Assembly (NCBI GenBank): GCA_020633315.1
Contig: JACKDV010000003.1
Span: 558,001 to 622,000, forward strand
Direction: 5' to 3'
Length of the DNA stretch: 64,000 nucleotides
DNA from: Myxococcales bacterium
GTDB taxonomy: Bacteria > Myxococcota_A > Polyangia > Nannocystales > Nannocystaceae
Below, piece after piece: positions 24,992 to 33,479 of the stretch (position 1 is its first letter; each line of letters begins with the position of its first letter). A program made the translations under genes and the position numbers. The notes under the pieces were generated by a model. It was given only the letters and a program-made list of their open reading frames with translations. It made no database searches and was not told the DNA's origin.

Positions 24992-27019
24992 ATGGGGCAG
25001 GCTTCGCCCTCCATGGCAGGCGACGAGCAGAATCCCCCCGAGAACGACGAGGTCCTCCTCACCGAAGACGAGGGTGACGAGGCGTTCGAGGACGATCTCG
25101 ACGAAGAGGACGCGGCCGAGGGCGCACAGGCCGCGCAGACGATCGAGATGGTGGTGCTGCCCATCGCCTGCACCAACGAGGGCAAGGGGGCCCCGCTGGC
25201 CATGGGCGTGCAGCGCTGGTGGGCCCAGGAGCTCGCCGCCCGCGGGGCCAAGGCGGCCGCGCCGGTGTTCACCGCCCTGGCCGAGCAGGAGGGCCGCAAG
25301 GTCCCCGCGCTGATGGTGTTCCGCGAGCCATGGACCGACGAGCGCGCGCTCGAGGGGATCAAGCGCTTCCCCAACGCCAAGCGCGGCCTCATCGCCAACA
25401 TGAAGGTGGACGAGGACTCGATCACCTACGACGCGCGCCTGGTGGAGCTGGGCAAGGACGAGGGGCTCACCGAGCTCGACAGCCTCCACTGGGAGGGCAA
25501 GACCGAGGAGCTGCCCGCCAACCTGTTCGAGGTGCTGGGCAAGCTCGCCGCCCGCGACGACATCCAGATCGAGCACGAGGACTGGAAGGCCGCGTTCCAC
25601 ACCGGTGATCACCAGGCGCTGATCTCGTTCCTGGTGGGCCTGGGCAACCTCAGCGCGCTGCAGGGCCGCTGCGTGCCCACCACGGCCGAGCAGCTGCTGT
25701 CGCCCTTCATGGACGCGATCAACCGCGATCCCAAGATGGACCCGGCGGTGCAGGGCCTGCACCTGATGGTCGACATCCTGGTGCGCAACCCCATCGATCA
25801 GACCGCGATCCCGCTGTGCCTGCAGGCGCTCAACATCGCGGCCCAGAAGCGCAAGGACGACCAGAGCCTGTTCCACCACCTCGCGGTGCTGTTCCGGCAG
25901 CTCGGCGACCTGGGCTCGGCGGTGCAGGCCTTCAACCAGGCCTTCAACCTCGACCCCAAGAACGGCCCCGTCGCCAACCAGTTCATCCAGACCCTGCGCG
26001 GGGCGGGCGACACCGCCAACGCGTTCAAGGTGGCCCAGTTCGCGGCCGAGAACGGCAACGAGGACCCCGGGCTCATGGCGCACCTGGGCGCCCTGATGAT
26101 CGAGGACGACAAGTTCGACGAGGCCGAGCCCTTCCTGCGCCGCGCAGTGGACGAGGGCCAGATCGCCTCGGCCTACGGCGACCTGGCCAACGTGCTGTGG
26201 GATCGCGCCGGCGAGGGCGAGGACGAGGGGCAGGCCAAGGAGGACCGCGCCGAGGCCATGAAGCTGCTGCGCTCCGCGGTGAGGGACTCGCGGCTGTCCA
26301 AGAGCACCCTCGACATGCTCCTCGACCTCCACGAGGAGGAGAAGAACGAGGAGGCCACCCTGCTGCTGCTCGAGGCGGCGGAGAAGCACGCGGGCAACGC
26401 CACCGTGCTGCGCTACGTGGCCACCATGTACCTCGAGGGCGACGACCCGCCCAAGGCCCGCGAGTACCTCGAGAAGATCCTCGCCCTGCCCCGCCGTAGC
26501 CTCGACGACGACGCCTTCGCCCGCCGCGGTCTGCTCACCCTCGACGTGGAGGACTTCGACGAGCGCTACGACGAGGCGATCGAGCAGGTGCGCTCGGGCG
26601 CGGCCGCGGCCCAGACCGAGGCGGCCAAGTTCCTGCGCGAGATCATCACCAAGGACGAGCGCTTCTGGCAGCCGCACATGATGCTCGCCCTCGCCGTGCG
26701 CGAGACCGACGGCGACGGCGCGGCCCTGGCCCACCTCAACAACGCGGTGAAGCTGCGGCCCAACGACGTGGAGATCCGCAACCTCATCGCCGCGATCCAC
26801 CGCAAGCAGGGCCGGCCCCGCGACGCGGTGGAGCACCTGCGGGTGGTGGTGGCCCTCAACCCCCGCGCGGTGGAGCCGGTGGTGGCCCTGGCCTCGTGCA
26901 TGCGCGACGCCAACATGTTCGCCGAGGCCCGGCAGGTGTGTACGGCGGCGCTGCAGATGATGCCCAACCACCCCGAGTTCAAGCGGATCCTCGAGAGCCT
27001 GCCCGCGCCCAAGAAGTAG
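24992..27019 (+). CDS. Large TPR-repeat protein
   Basis: A 675-residue, probably cytoplasmic protein. The first ~50 residues are strongly acidic (DEGDEAFEDDLDEEDAAE). Residues ~50-190 form an unknown alpha/beta region. From ~residue 200 the chain consists of tetratricopeptide repeats, for example GDLGSAVQAFNQAFNLDPKN and GRPRDAVEHLRVVVALNPRA. TPRs scaffold protein complexes. A second ATG at 25013 (MAGDEQN) could be the true start. It diverges from the propeller lipoprotein with only ~73 bp between them. Confidence 0.8.
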   Translation: MGQASPSMAGDEQNPPENDEVLLTEDEGDEAFEDDLDEEDAAEGAQAAQTIEMVVLPIACTNEGKGAPLAMGVQRWWAQELAARGAKAAAPVFTALAEQEGRKVPALMVFREPWTDERALEGIKRFPNAKRGLIANMKVDEDSITYDARLVELGKDEGLTELDSLHWEGKTEELPANLFEVLGKLAARDDIQIEHEDWKAAFHTGDHQALISFLVGLGNLSALQGRCVPTTAEQLLSPFMDAINRDPKMDPAVQGLHLMVDILVRNPIDQTAIPLCLQALNIAAQKRKDDQSLFHHLAVLFRQLGDLGSAVQAFNQAFNLDPKNGPVANQFIQTLRGAGDTANAFKVAQFAAENGNEDPGLMAHLGALMIEDDKFDEAEPFLRRAVDEGQIASAYGDLANVLWDRAGEGEDEGQAKEDRAEAMKLLRSAVRDSRLSKSTLDMLLDLHEEEKNEEATLLLLEAAEKHAGNATVLRYVATMYLEGDDPPKAREYLEKILALPRRSLDDDAFARRGLLTLDVEDFDERYDEAIEQVRSGAAAAQTEAAKFLREIITKDERFWQPHMMLALAVRETDGDGAALAHLNNAVKLRPNDVEIRNLIAAIHRKQGRPRDAVEHLRVVVALNPRAVEPVVALASCMRDANMFAEARQVCTAALQMMPNHPEFKRILESLPAPKK

Positions 27020-27044
27020 CGGCCCGCTGCGGTCGCGCCCGGCA

Positions 27045-27078
27045 CGGAGCCCGCCGCCCTCCTCGGCCGCGGGCTCCG
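27045..27078. terminator. Bidirectional hairpin between converging genes
   Basis: A perfect 10-bp stem CGGAGCCCGC/GCGGGCTCCG (27045-27054 with 27069-27078) with a 14-base loop sits between the stops of the TPR gene and the namZ-like gene. No T run on either side. Confidence 0.6.
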
Positions 27079-27084
27079 CTCGCA

Positions 27085-28290
27085 TCAGGGGTACAGCAGC
27101 GACGGCGCGCGCTCGTCGACCCAGCGCTGCTCGTCGGCGCAGGCCAGGGCGTCGAGGTCCCCGGGCTCGGCCGCGGGGTCGTCCACCCACTCGCGCAGCA
27201 GCTCGCTGCCGTTGATGAGGTCGATGGCCAGGCGATCGTGCTCGTACTCGTAGGGGAAGTCGCGCCACAGCTCGTAGTCGGGCGCGATGCGGCGCAGCGC
27301 CTTGAAGGCCAGCGCCATCAGGCGCCACGGCCGGAAGGCGGCGTGCTCGTAGACGTTGGCGTCCACGTGGATCTGCACGCCGCGGTTGAGCCGGCCCTCG
27401 TGCTTGTGGAAGGTGGGCTGGAACCAGCACTCGCGCAGGCGGCAGCCCGCGAGCCACGAGGGGGCCATGTGCTCCATCTGCCGCAGCAGCCCGGCGACGT
27501 CGAGCTCGGGGGCGCCCCACAGCTCGAGCGGACGGGTGGTGCCCCGCCCCTCCGACAGGGTGGTGCCCTCGAGCATCACCGTGCCCGCGTAGCAGCGAGC
27601 CATGGGGAGGTTGGGCGCGTTGGGGCTGGGGTTGACCCAGGTGCGCTCGTGCAGCGGCCAGCCGAAGCCGGGCGCGGCGTCGGGCTGCCACCCCTGCATC
27701 GTGATCACCTCGAGCTCCACGTCGAGGCCCAGGCTCGCCACGAACCACCGCGCCAGCTCGCCCATCGTCATCCCGTGGCGCATGGGCAGGGGCCCGGCGC
27801 CCACGAAGCTCTCCCAGCCCGCGCGCAGGCTCAGCCCCTCCACCGGGCGCCCCGCCGGGTTGGGCCGGTCGAGCACCCACACCGCCTTGCCGTGCCGAGC
27901 CGCCGCCTCCAGCACGTAGCGCAGCGTGGTGATGAAGGTGTAGATGCGGCAGCCGAGGTCCTGCAGATCGACCAGCAGCAGGTCGAAGGTCTCCATCATC
28001 GCGTCGGTGGGACGCCGGACCTCCCCGTAGAGGCTGAACACGGGGACGCGGTGGGTCGGATCGACGAAGTCCTCCGACTCGACCATGTTGTCCTGCTTGT
28101 CGCCCCGCAGCCCGTGCTGCGGGCCGAAGGCCGCGCTCAGCTCGATGTCGGGCAGCGCGGCCAGGGCATCGAGGCTGTGGGTGAGGTCGGCGGTGACCGA
28201 CGCGGGATGGGCGAGCAGGGCCACGCGACGGCCGGCCAGGCGGGCGCGCAGCGGGGCCTCGTGGAGCACGCGATCGATGCCGAATCTCAT
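27085..28290 (-). CDS. namZ: DUF1343 / NamZ-type exo-beta-N-acetylmuramidase-like protein
   Basis: A 401-residue member of the DUF1343 family, whose characterised member NamZ releases MurNAc from the non-reducing end of peptidoglycan fragments. Family landmarks are GPQHGLRGDKQDNMVES near the N terminus, LLVDLQDLGCRIYTFITTL, VLDRPNPAG, MEGT-like LEGTTLSEGRGTTRP and FHKHEGRLNRGVQIHV. Unlike many homologues it has no signal peptide, so it may act on cytoplasmic recycling products. ATG 28290 overlaps the upstream gene's TGA (ATGA), the last gene of a coupled operon. Confidence 0.85.
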   Translation of the reverse strand: MRFGIDRVLHEAPLRARLAGRRVALLAHPASVTADLTHSLDALAALPDIELSAAFGPQHGLRGDKQDNMVESEDFVDPTHRVPVFSLYGEVRRPTDAMMETFDLLLVDLQDLGCRIYTFITTLRYVLEAAARHGKAVWVLDRPNPAGRPVEGLSLRAGWESFVGAGPLPMRHGMTMGELARWFVASLGLDVELEVITMQGWQPDAAPGFGWPLHERTWVNPSPNAPNLPMARCYAGTVMLEGTTLSEGRGTTRPLELWGAPELDVAGLLRQMEHMAPSWLAGCRLRECWFQPTFHKHEGRLNRGVQIHVDANVYEHAAFRPWRLMALAFKALRRIAPDYELWRDFPYEYEHDRLAIDLINGSELLREWVDDPAAEPGDLDALACADEQRWVDERAPSLLYP

Positions 28291-28892
28291 GGGGCGGATG
28301 CGGGGGTGAGGGCGATGGCCGGCGACGGGTGGAGGCTCAGGGCCAGCCCGAAGCCGTCGCGGTGGTGGAAGTCGGGCCGGGCGCAGGGGTGGTGCACCGC
28401 CCAGTACGATAGCCCACCTGCGGCGTCCTCGATGACCGCGGTGGGCGAGAGGCGGGCGCCCGCGGCCGCCCACGAGGGCAGCGCGATGGTGGCCCGCAGC
28501 GAGAGCCGACCGGGCTCCGTGCACGACGACAGCTCGAGCGAGGGCGAGGGATCGTCGGTGCGCTGGCGATACCCGCAGAACCCGAAGGTGGCGTGCTGCC
28601 CCGAGGGCGAGAGGTTGTGCTCCACGTAGCCATCCGCCTGGACCTGGGCCACGAACAGCTCGAAGCAGGTGTGGGCCCACAGCCGAGCGGGATCGAGGCC
28701 AGCCTCGGGGCCCGGGATCCGCAGCCGCTGGACCTCGGCCTCCAGCCGGTAGCCGACCGCGAGCACGCCGGGCCTGCCCAGCCCCAGCTCGACGACCAGG
28801 CCGTGGACCGCATCGCACGAGGCGCTGGGATGGGGTCGCAGCGCCACGCGCACCAGGGGCTCGGGCCAGGGGCTCGGGCGCACGGGGGTCAT
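28287..28892 (-). CDS. DOMON-like domain protein
   Basis: A 201-residue protein resembling the DOMON-like sugar/heme-binding beta-sandwich family (motifs LWAHTCFELFV, YVEHNLSPSGQHATFGFCGY and the C-terminal YWAVHHP...PDFHHRDGFGLAL). Function is unknown; no signal peptide is seen. Its ATG overlaps the TGA of the pterin dehydratase gene, and its TGA overlaps the ATG of the NamZ-like gene, so all three are probably translationally coupled. Confidence 0.75.
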   Translation of the reverse strand: MTPVRPSPWPEPLVRVALRPHPSASCDAVHGLVVELGLGRPGVLAVGYRLEAEVQRLRIPGPEAGLDPARLWAHTCFELFVAQVQADGYVEHNLSPSGQHATFGFCGYRQRTDDPSPSLELSSCTEPGRLSLRATIALPSWAAAGARLSPTAVIEDAAGGLSYWAVHHPCARPDFHHRDGFGLALSLHPSPAIALTPASAP

Positions 28893-29194
28893 CCGCGGCG
28901 TCCGGCGAGCCCGGCCCGACGCTCCATCGCCCTCGCCAGCCGCAGGTCGAGCTCGGTGAGCCCGCCCGCGTCGTGGGTCCACAGCGTCACCTCCACGCGA
29001 TCGTAGACGTTGGACCAGTTGGGGTGGTGGTCGAGGCGCTCGGCCTCGATGGCCACCTGGGCCATGAAGCCGAAGGCGGTGACGAAGTCGTCGAAGCGGT
29101 ACGCGCGGTGGAGCTTGCCGTCGGCGACGGTCCAGCCGGGGAGGTCGGCGAGGCCGGCCGTGAGCTCGGCCTCGGAGAGCAGGGCGCGGGGCAT
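28889..29194 (-). CDS. phhB: Pterin-4a-carbinolamine dehydratase
   Basis: A 101-residue single-domain enzyme of the usual size. It dehydrates 4a-hydroxytetrahydrobiopterin to recycle the pterin cofactor of aromatic amino-acid hydroxylases. The signature is clear: AERLDHHPNWSNVYDRVEVTLWTHDAGGLTELD spans the histidine pair, tyrosine, tryptophan/histidine and final aspartate of the active site. The gene begins 21 bp after the TonB-like gene and overlaps the DOMON-like gene by ATGA. No partner hydroxylase is in the window. Confidence 0.9.
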   Translation of the reverse strand: MPRALLSEAELTAGLADLPGWTVADGKLHRAYRFDDFVTAFGFMAQVAIEAERLDHHPNWSNVYDRVEVTLWTHDAGGLTELDLRLARAMERRAGLAGRRG

Positions 29195-29215
29195 GCCCCA
29201 CCCTACCGCATGTGC

Positions 29216-30274
29216 CTACCGCAGATAGCGGTGGATGGTGGTGCGCCCGTCCTGCAGCACGAACAGGAAGTCGATCTCGATGGTGCCCGTGCGCTCGTCC
29301 ACCATCTGGGGCGGCGGGTTGACGAAGGGCGCGGCGAGCTGGACCGACTCGATCGCCTCCTTGTCGAGCTCGCGCACGCCGCTGTCGTCCACGATGTCGA
29401 TCTTCTTGACCGCGCCCTTGGGGGTGAGGCTGATGTGCAGCAGCGTCTTGCGGGTGCTGCGACCGTAGACCCGCCCCTGGGGGTCGATCCGCGCCATGAC
29501 CTCGTTGGGATCCCAGTACTGCGCGATCTGGTTGCGCATGCGGTTGAAGAACGAGGCGAACTTGAAGCGCTCGGTCTCCAGCAGGCTCTCGGCGCCCTCG
29601 TCCACGTCGTGCAGCGCGTCGTAGCTGCCCGAGCCGCCGAAGGTCTTGCGCAGGGCGTCGGAGTTGCCCCGAAAGCCCGGGCGGGGCGGCGGCGCGGTGC
29701 CCCCCTTCTCGTTCTGACGCGCCACCAGATCGTCGGGCAGCTCGCCCGGATCCATGCGGTGCCCCAGCTCGCCCGCCTCGGCGGGGTCGAGGCGCCCCAG
29801 CGGCAGGGCATGGCTGGGCACGTCCTGCGACTCTTCGGCCGACATCGAGGGCTCGGCCCCCGCCTGCTGCCCGGCCGTCTTGGGATCGTAGGTGGGCGAG
29901 GGCTTGCGCAGCGGGGCCCGGGTCTCGTGCTCCACCCGGCTGTCGAACTCGGAGATCCTCTTGGCGTCCTCGGGAGGCCGCTCGTCGAGCACCCGATCGG
30001 GCTGCACCAGCTCCTTGGGCAGCAGGCTGGAGTCGAGGTGCTCGTCCTGCTCCTCGTGCTCGGGGGGCTCGTCCTCGGGGCCGAGCAGCGAGACCTCCAT
30101 CAGGCCGCCGGCCGGCGGCAGCGGGGGCGAGCTCCACGAGATCTCGAGCACCCGATCGCCCACCGGCCACATCACCAGGTGGACGCCGACCGAGGCCACC
30201 AGCATGGCCACGACCATGGGCCACGGAGACCCTCGGTCGCGTCGGTTGCTGGTCTGGGCTCGGCGGGCGGGCAT
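29216..30274 (-). CDS. TonB-family energy-transducer-like protein
   Basis: A 352-residue protein with a basic N terminus (MPARRAQTSNRRDR), a single transmembrane helix (PMVVAMLVASVGVHLVMWPV), a long Pro/Glu/Asp-rich periplasmic linker and a C-terminal TonB-like domain (~residues 240-352) with IAQYWDPNEVMARIDPQGRV and the strand pair LLHISLTPKGAVKKIDIV. TonB proteins couple inner-membrane proton motive force to outer-membrane transport. No ExbB/ExbD or TonB-dependent receptor is nearby. It starts a four-gene unit with phhB, the DOMON-like gene and namZ. Confidence 0.8.
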   Translation of the reverse strand: MPARRAQTSNRRDRGSPWPMVVAMLVASVGVHLVMWPVGDRVLEISWSSPPLPPAGGLMEVSLLGPEDEPPEHEEQDEHLDSSLLPKELVQPDRVLDERPPEDAKRISEFDSRVEHETRAPLRKPSPTYDPKTAGQQAGAEPSMSAEESQDVPSHALPLGRLDPAEAGELGHRMDPGELPDDLVARQNEKGGTAPPPRPGFRGNSDALRKTFGGSGSYDALHDVDEGAESLLETERFKFASFFNRMRNQIAQYWDPNEVMARIDPQGRVYGRSTRKTLLHISLTPKGAVKKIDIVDDSGVRELDKEAIESVQLAAPFVNPPPQMVDERTGTIEIDFLFVLQDGRTTIHRYLR

Positions 30275-30309
30275 CGGCAGCGCCGAGGGCGGCGACCCCG
30301 GGCGGAGGA

Positions 30310-30315
30310 AGTATA
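30310..30315 (-). promoter_or_regulatory. Possible -10 box for the TonB-like operon
   Basis: TATACT on the minus strand, one base from the TATAAT consensus and rare in such GC-rich DNA, lies 36 bp upstream of the TonB-like start, between it and the preceding gene. No convincing -35 box is seen at 16-18 bp. Confidence 0.35.
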
Positions 30316-30347
30316 GCGCTGGTCGCGAACCGCGCTGGATCAGGGCA

Positions 30348-32513
30348 TCACGGGCCGGCCAGGCGGGCGTCGGCCAGTACCGCCGAGTACAGGCGCGGCG
30401 CGTCCTCCAGCGCCCGTGGCGGCGCCGCCACCAGTGCCACCGAGCGCGCGCCGGACCCGGAGCCGATCACCCGCTCGATGACCATGCCCACGTCGTAGCC
30501 GTTGCGTCGCAGGATCGTCGTGCGCAGCTCGCCCGCCTCCCCCGTGCGGCGGTAGGCATCGAGCCAGGCCGCGGGGGGCTCGGCCGCGGCCTCGTCGAGC
30601 TCGTGGAGCAGCTCGGGATGCATGCGCAGCACGGCACAGGGCTCGTCGGACGAGGCGGCCACCGTGGTCACCACGAGCTGCACACGGTGTCCTCCTCGGC
30701 GCGCGAGAGTGTCGTCGAGGCCGACCAGCCGAGGCCACGGCCCGCCGTCGTCCTGGACCTCGAGCACCGGCTCGAACGAGCTGGGCACGAGCAGCACCAC
30801 GTCGCCGACCGAGACCTCGGCGCGATGCTCGAGCAAGAAGGACCGCGGATCCTCGAGCGCCACCTGGATCGCCGCCGCCGGCACGGCCAGCGCGAGCACC
30901 CCGGCCAGCCCGCGGGCGATCGTCGCCGCCACCCCGCGCGGCGGCACGAGCCCGATGAGCAGGATGGACGCGCCCGCGGCCAGCACCAGCCCCACCGGAG
31001 CCAGCACCGGGCCCTGGCCCCGCGGGATGGAGATCGCGATGGCGAACAGCAGCAGCACCAGCGGCAGCGCCAGGATCCGACGGGTGCGCCCGGGCAGCTC
31101 GGTGCGCGGCAGCAGCAGCACCCACAGCGCGGCCATCACCGTGCCGGTGGCCATCAGGCTGGCGCCGCCCAGCACCATCGCGGGGGCGGGAGCCAGCATC
31201 ACCGCGCCCGCCACCCCGATCGCCCCCGCGCCCACCGAGACCAGCAGCATGCGACCGCGACCGTAGAGCCGCTCTACCAGCGGCCCCGCCAGCCACACCC
31301 CGTACACCGACAGCAGCAGGCCGATCGGATCGGACTGGACCCACAGCCCGGTGACCAGCCGCCCCCACGAGCCCGCGCGCACCAGCTCGGGGGTGGCCGC
31401 GCCCAGCCGCAGCAGGCCCGGGCCGCCGCCGCCGAGCACCAGCCCCACGAGGTAGCCCGAGACCAGCAGCAGCAGCAGCAGCGGCGTGACCCGCAGCGGA
31501 CCGGTGCGGCGCACCACCGGGGCCGCGGCCAGGACCGTCTCGAGGCGCGTGGCCACCCGCTCCACGTAGCGACGCAGCTCGGGGGCCAGCGGGACCGCCT
31601 CGGCGTCGGGGGGCAGGCCCTCGATCGCGCGACGGCTGGCGATCAGCACCCGCTCGTCGCGAGATCCGGCCAGGCCCTCCACCCGCGAGAGCTCGGCCTG
31701 GGCGTCGTCCACCCGGCCCGCCCGCCACAGCGCGATGCCCCGGAACAGGGCGCCGCTGGCCGGCGACAGCCCGAGCCGTCGGCGGCGATCCTTGGTGAGC
31801 GCCGCGTCGACCGGCTCGGTCGCGCCCACGTAGGCCAGGAAGGTGAGGCGGGCCTGCGAGACCACCCCGGTGGCCCGCGGGTTGCTGCCCAGCAGCTCCT
31901 CCACCGCGCGCAGCAGCGAGGCCGCGCTGTCGAGGCGCCCGGCCTCGCCGTAGGCACGCAGCAGGCCCAGGGCCAGGGGCGGGCGCTGGGCCGCGTAGCC
32001 CAGGGGAAAGCGCGCCTCGTAGTGGGCGATGCCCTCGTTCCAGCGCTGCCCGTACAGCAGCATCGACACGATCTGCTCGTGCAGCAGCCGCAGCTCCGAC
32101 TCGTCCTCGGTCTCGTGCACCCGCGCGCGGAAGTACGAGACCGCCTCGTCCACCCCGCGGCGCTCGAGCACGGCCAGCCCCTGCAGGATCGCCTGCTGTC
32201 GCGCCAGCCCGGCCCCCGGCATCAGCATCGCCCGCCAGCTCGCCAGCCGCACCGCCAGGGCCAGGCGCTCGCGCGCGAAGGCGGCCCGCACCATCAGGTC
32301 GAGCGCCCACGGCATCACCACCACCAGCAGGCCCAGGCTCACCGCCACCACCGACACGAAGCGGTCGCCGCCCAGCACCGCGCCCAGGCACAGCAGCAGC
32401 ACCCCGCCCACCACCATCAGGTAGCCGCGCTGTCCGGGGTCACGCTTGCGCGTGAGCCCCACGAAGCTCACGCCCACGACGATCGCCATCAACAGGACGA
32501 GCTCGGGCAGCAC
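30348..32513 (-). CDS. TPR-like protein fused to a catalytically degenerate rhomboid-like membrane domain
   Basis: A 721-residue membrane protein. Two N-terminal helices are followed by a cytosolic helical, TPR-like stretch (~95-310). A multi-helix region (~325-545) then resembles a rhomboid: SWGRLVTGLWVQSDPIGLLLSVYGVWLAGPLVERLYGRG matches the first rhomboid helices, and GGASLMATGTVMAAL aligns with the catalytic-serine helix. The usual GxSG is GASL, the HxxxN pair is absent and no histidine occurs in the later helices, so proteolysis is unlikely. A C-terminal soluble domain (~550-721) is unassigned. The gene starts 6 bp after accA and ends the operon. Confidence 0.68.
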   Translation of the reverse strand: MLPELVLLMAIVVGVSFVGLTRKRDPGQRGYLMVVGGVLLLCLGAVLGGDRFVSVVAVSLGLLVVVMPWALDLMVRAAFARERLALAVRLASWRAMLMPGAGLARQQAILQGLAVLERRGVDEAVSYFRARVHETEDESELRLLHEQIVSMLLYGQRWNEGIAHYEARFPLGYAAQRPPLALGLLRAYGEAGRLDSAASLLRAVEELLGSNPRATGVVSQARLTFLAYVGATEPVDAALTKDRRRRLGLSPASGALFRGIALWRAGRVDDAQAELSRVEGLAGSRDERVLIASRRAIEGLPPDAEAVPLAPELRRYVERVATRLETVLAAAPVVRRTGPLRVTPLLLLLLVSGYLVGLVLGGGGPGLLRLGAATPELVRAGSWGRLVTGLWVQSDPIGLLLSVYGVWLAGPLVERLYGRGRMLLVSVGAGAIGVAGAVMLAPAPAMVLGGASLMATGTVMAALWVLLLPRTELPGRTRRILALPLVLLLFAIAISIPRGQGPVLAPVGLVLAAGASILLIGLVPPRGVAATIARGLAGVLALAVPAAAIQVALEDPRSFLLEHRAEVSVGDVVLLVPSSFEPVLEVQDDGGPWPRLVGLDDTLARRGGHRVQLVVTTVAASSDEPCAVLRMHPELLHELDEAAAEPPAAWLDAYRRTGEAGELRTTILRRNGYDVGMVIERVIGSGSGARSVALVAAPPRALEDAPRLYSAVLADARLAGP

Positions 32514-32519
32514 CGCTCG

Positions 32520-33479
32520 TCAGTCCCCGTGCTCGAGGTGACCGATGCTCCGGAACTTGTCGTAGCGCGTCTGCAGCAGCTCCTCGACCGACATCGCCGA
32601 GAGCTCGTCGAGGTGCCGGCCCAGGGTCTCGGCCACCGCGGCGGCCGTCTGTGTGAAGCCCCGGTGGGCGCCGCCCACCGCCTCGGGGATGATCTCGTCG
32701 CAGATGCCCAGGTTCTTGAGATCGAGGGCGGTCATCTTGAGCTGCTTGGCCGCGGTCTGCTCGGCCTCGGGATCCTTCCAGAGGATCGACGCACAGCCGC
32801 GCGGCGAGATCACCGAGTACACCGCGTGCTCGAGCATGAGGATGCGATCGGTGAGGCCGATCGCCAGCGCCCCGCCCGAGCCGCCCTCGCCGATCACCAG
32901 CGAGATGGTGGGCACGGGCAGCGTGGACATCAGCTCGAGCGAGGCGGCGATGGCCTCGCTCTGCCCCCGCTCCTCGGCGCCGATGCCCGGGTAGGCCCCC
33001 GCGGTGTCGATGAGGCACACGATGGGGTGGCCCTGCTGGGCCGCGAGCCGCATCAGCCGCTGCGCCTTGCGGTAGCCCTCGGGGCGCGCCATCCCGAAGT
33101 TGCGGTAGAGGTTCTCCTTGGTGTTGCGCCCCTTTTGGTGGCCGATGATCATCACCACCCGATCGCCGAGGCGACCCAGGCCGCCCACGATCGCGGGGTC
33201 GTCGGCGTAGGCGCGATCACCCTGCAGCAGCATGAACTCGCCGACGATCTCGCCCACGTAGTCGAGGGTGTAGGGGCGGTCGGGGTGCTTGGCGAGCTGC
33301 ACCTGCTCCCACGGGGAGAGCTTGGCGAAGCGCTCGCGCTGGAGCTGCCGGGCCTTCTGCTCGAGCCGCTCGATCTCGGCGGCCATCTCCTCGCTGCCCC
33401 CGCTGAGGTGCTTGAGCTCCTTGATCTTGCCCTCGAGCTCGACGATGGGGCGCTCGAATTCCAGGACCTTGGTGCTCAT
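32520..33479 (-). CDS. accA: Acetyl-CoA carboxylase carboxyltransferase subunit alpha
   Basis: A 319-residue protein of normal length for AccA, which with AccD transfers the carboxyl group from biotin to acetyl-CoA in the first step of fatty-acid synthesis. Landmarks include the N-terminal LEFERPIVELEGKIKEL, RPYTLDYV, MARPEGYRKAQRLMRLA, FIDTAGAYPGI-type LIDTAGAYPGIGAEERGQ and the oxyanion-hole region GEGGSGGALAIG. ATG 33479 overlaps the miaA stop (ATGA). accD is not in the window. Confidence 0.97.
   Translation of the reverse strand: MSTKVLEFERPIVELEGKIKELKHLSGGSEEMAAEIERLEQKARQLQRERFAKLSPWEQVQLAKHPDRPYTLDYVGEIVGEFMLLQGDRAYADDPAIVGGLGRLGDRVVMIIGHQKGRNTKENLYRNFGMARPEGYRKAQRLMRLAAQQGHPIVCLIDTAGAYPGIGAEERGQSEAIAASLELMSTLPVPTISLVIGEGGSGGALAIGLTDRILMLEHAVYSVISPRGCASILWKDPEAEQTAAKQLKMTALDLKNLGICDEIIPEAVGGAHRGFTQTAAAVAETLGRHLDELSAMSVEELLQTRYDKFRSIGHLEHGD

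Noticed and set aside
23431..25425. Long N-terminal extension of the propeller lipoprotein
   Set aside because: The first ~170 codons are Ser/Arg-rich shadow of the divergent TPR gene; ATG 24918 restores a proper lipoprotein signal.
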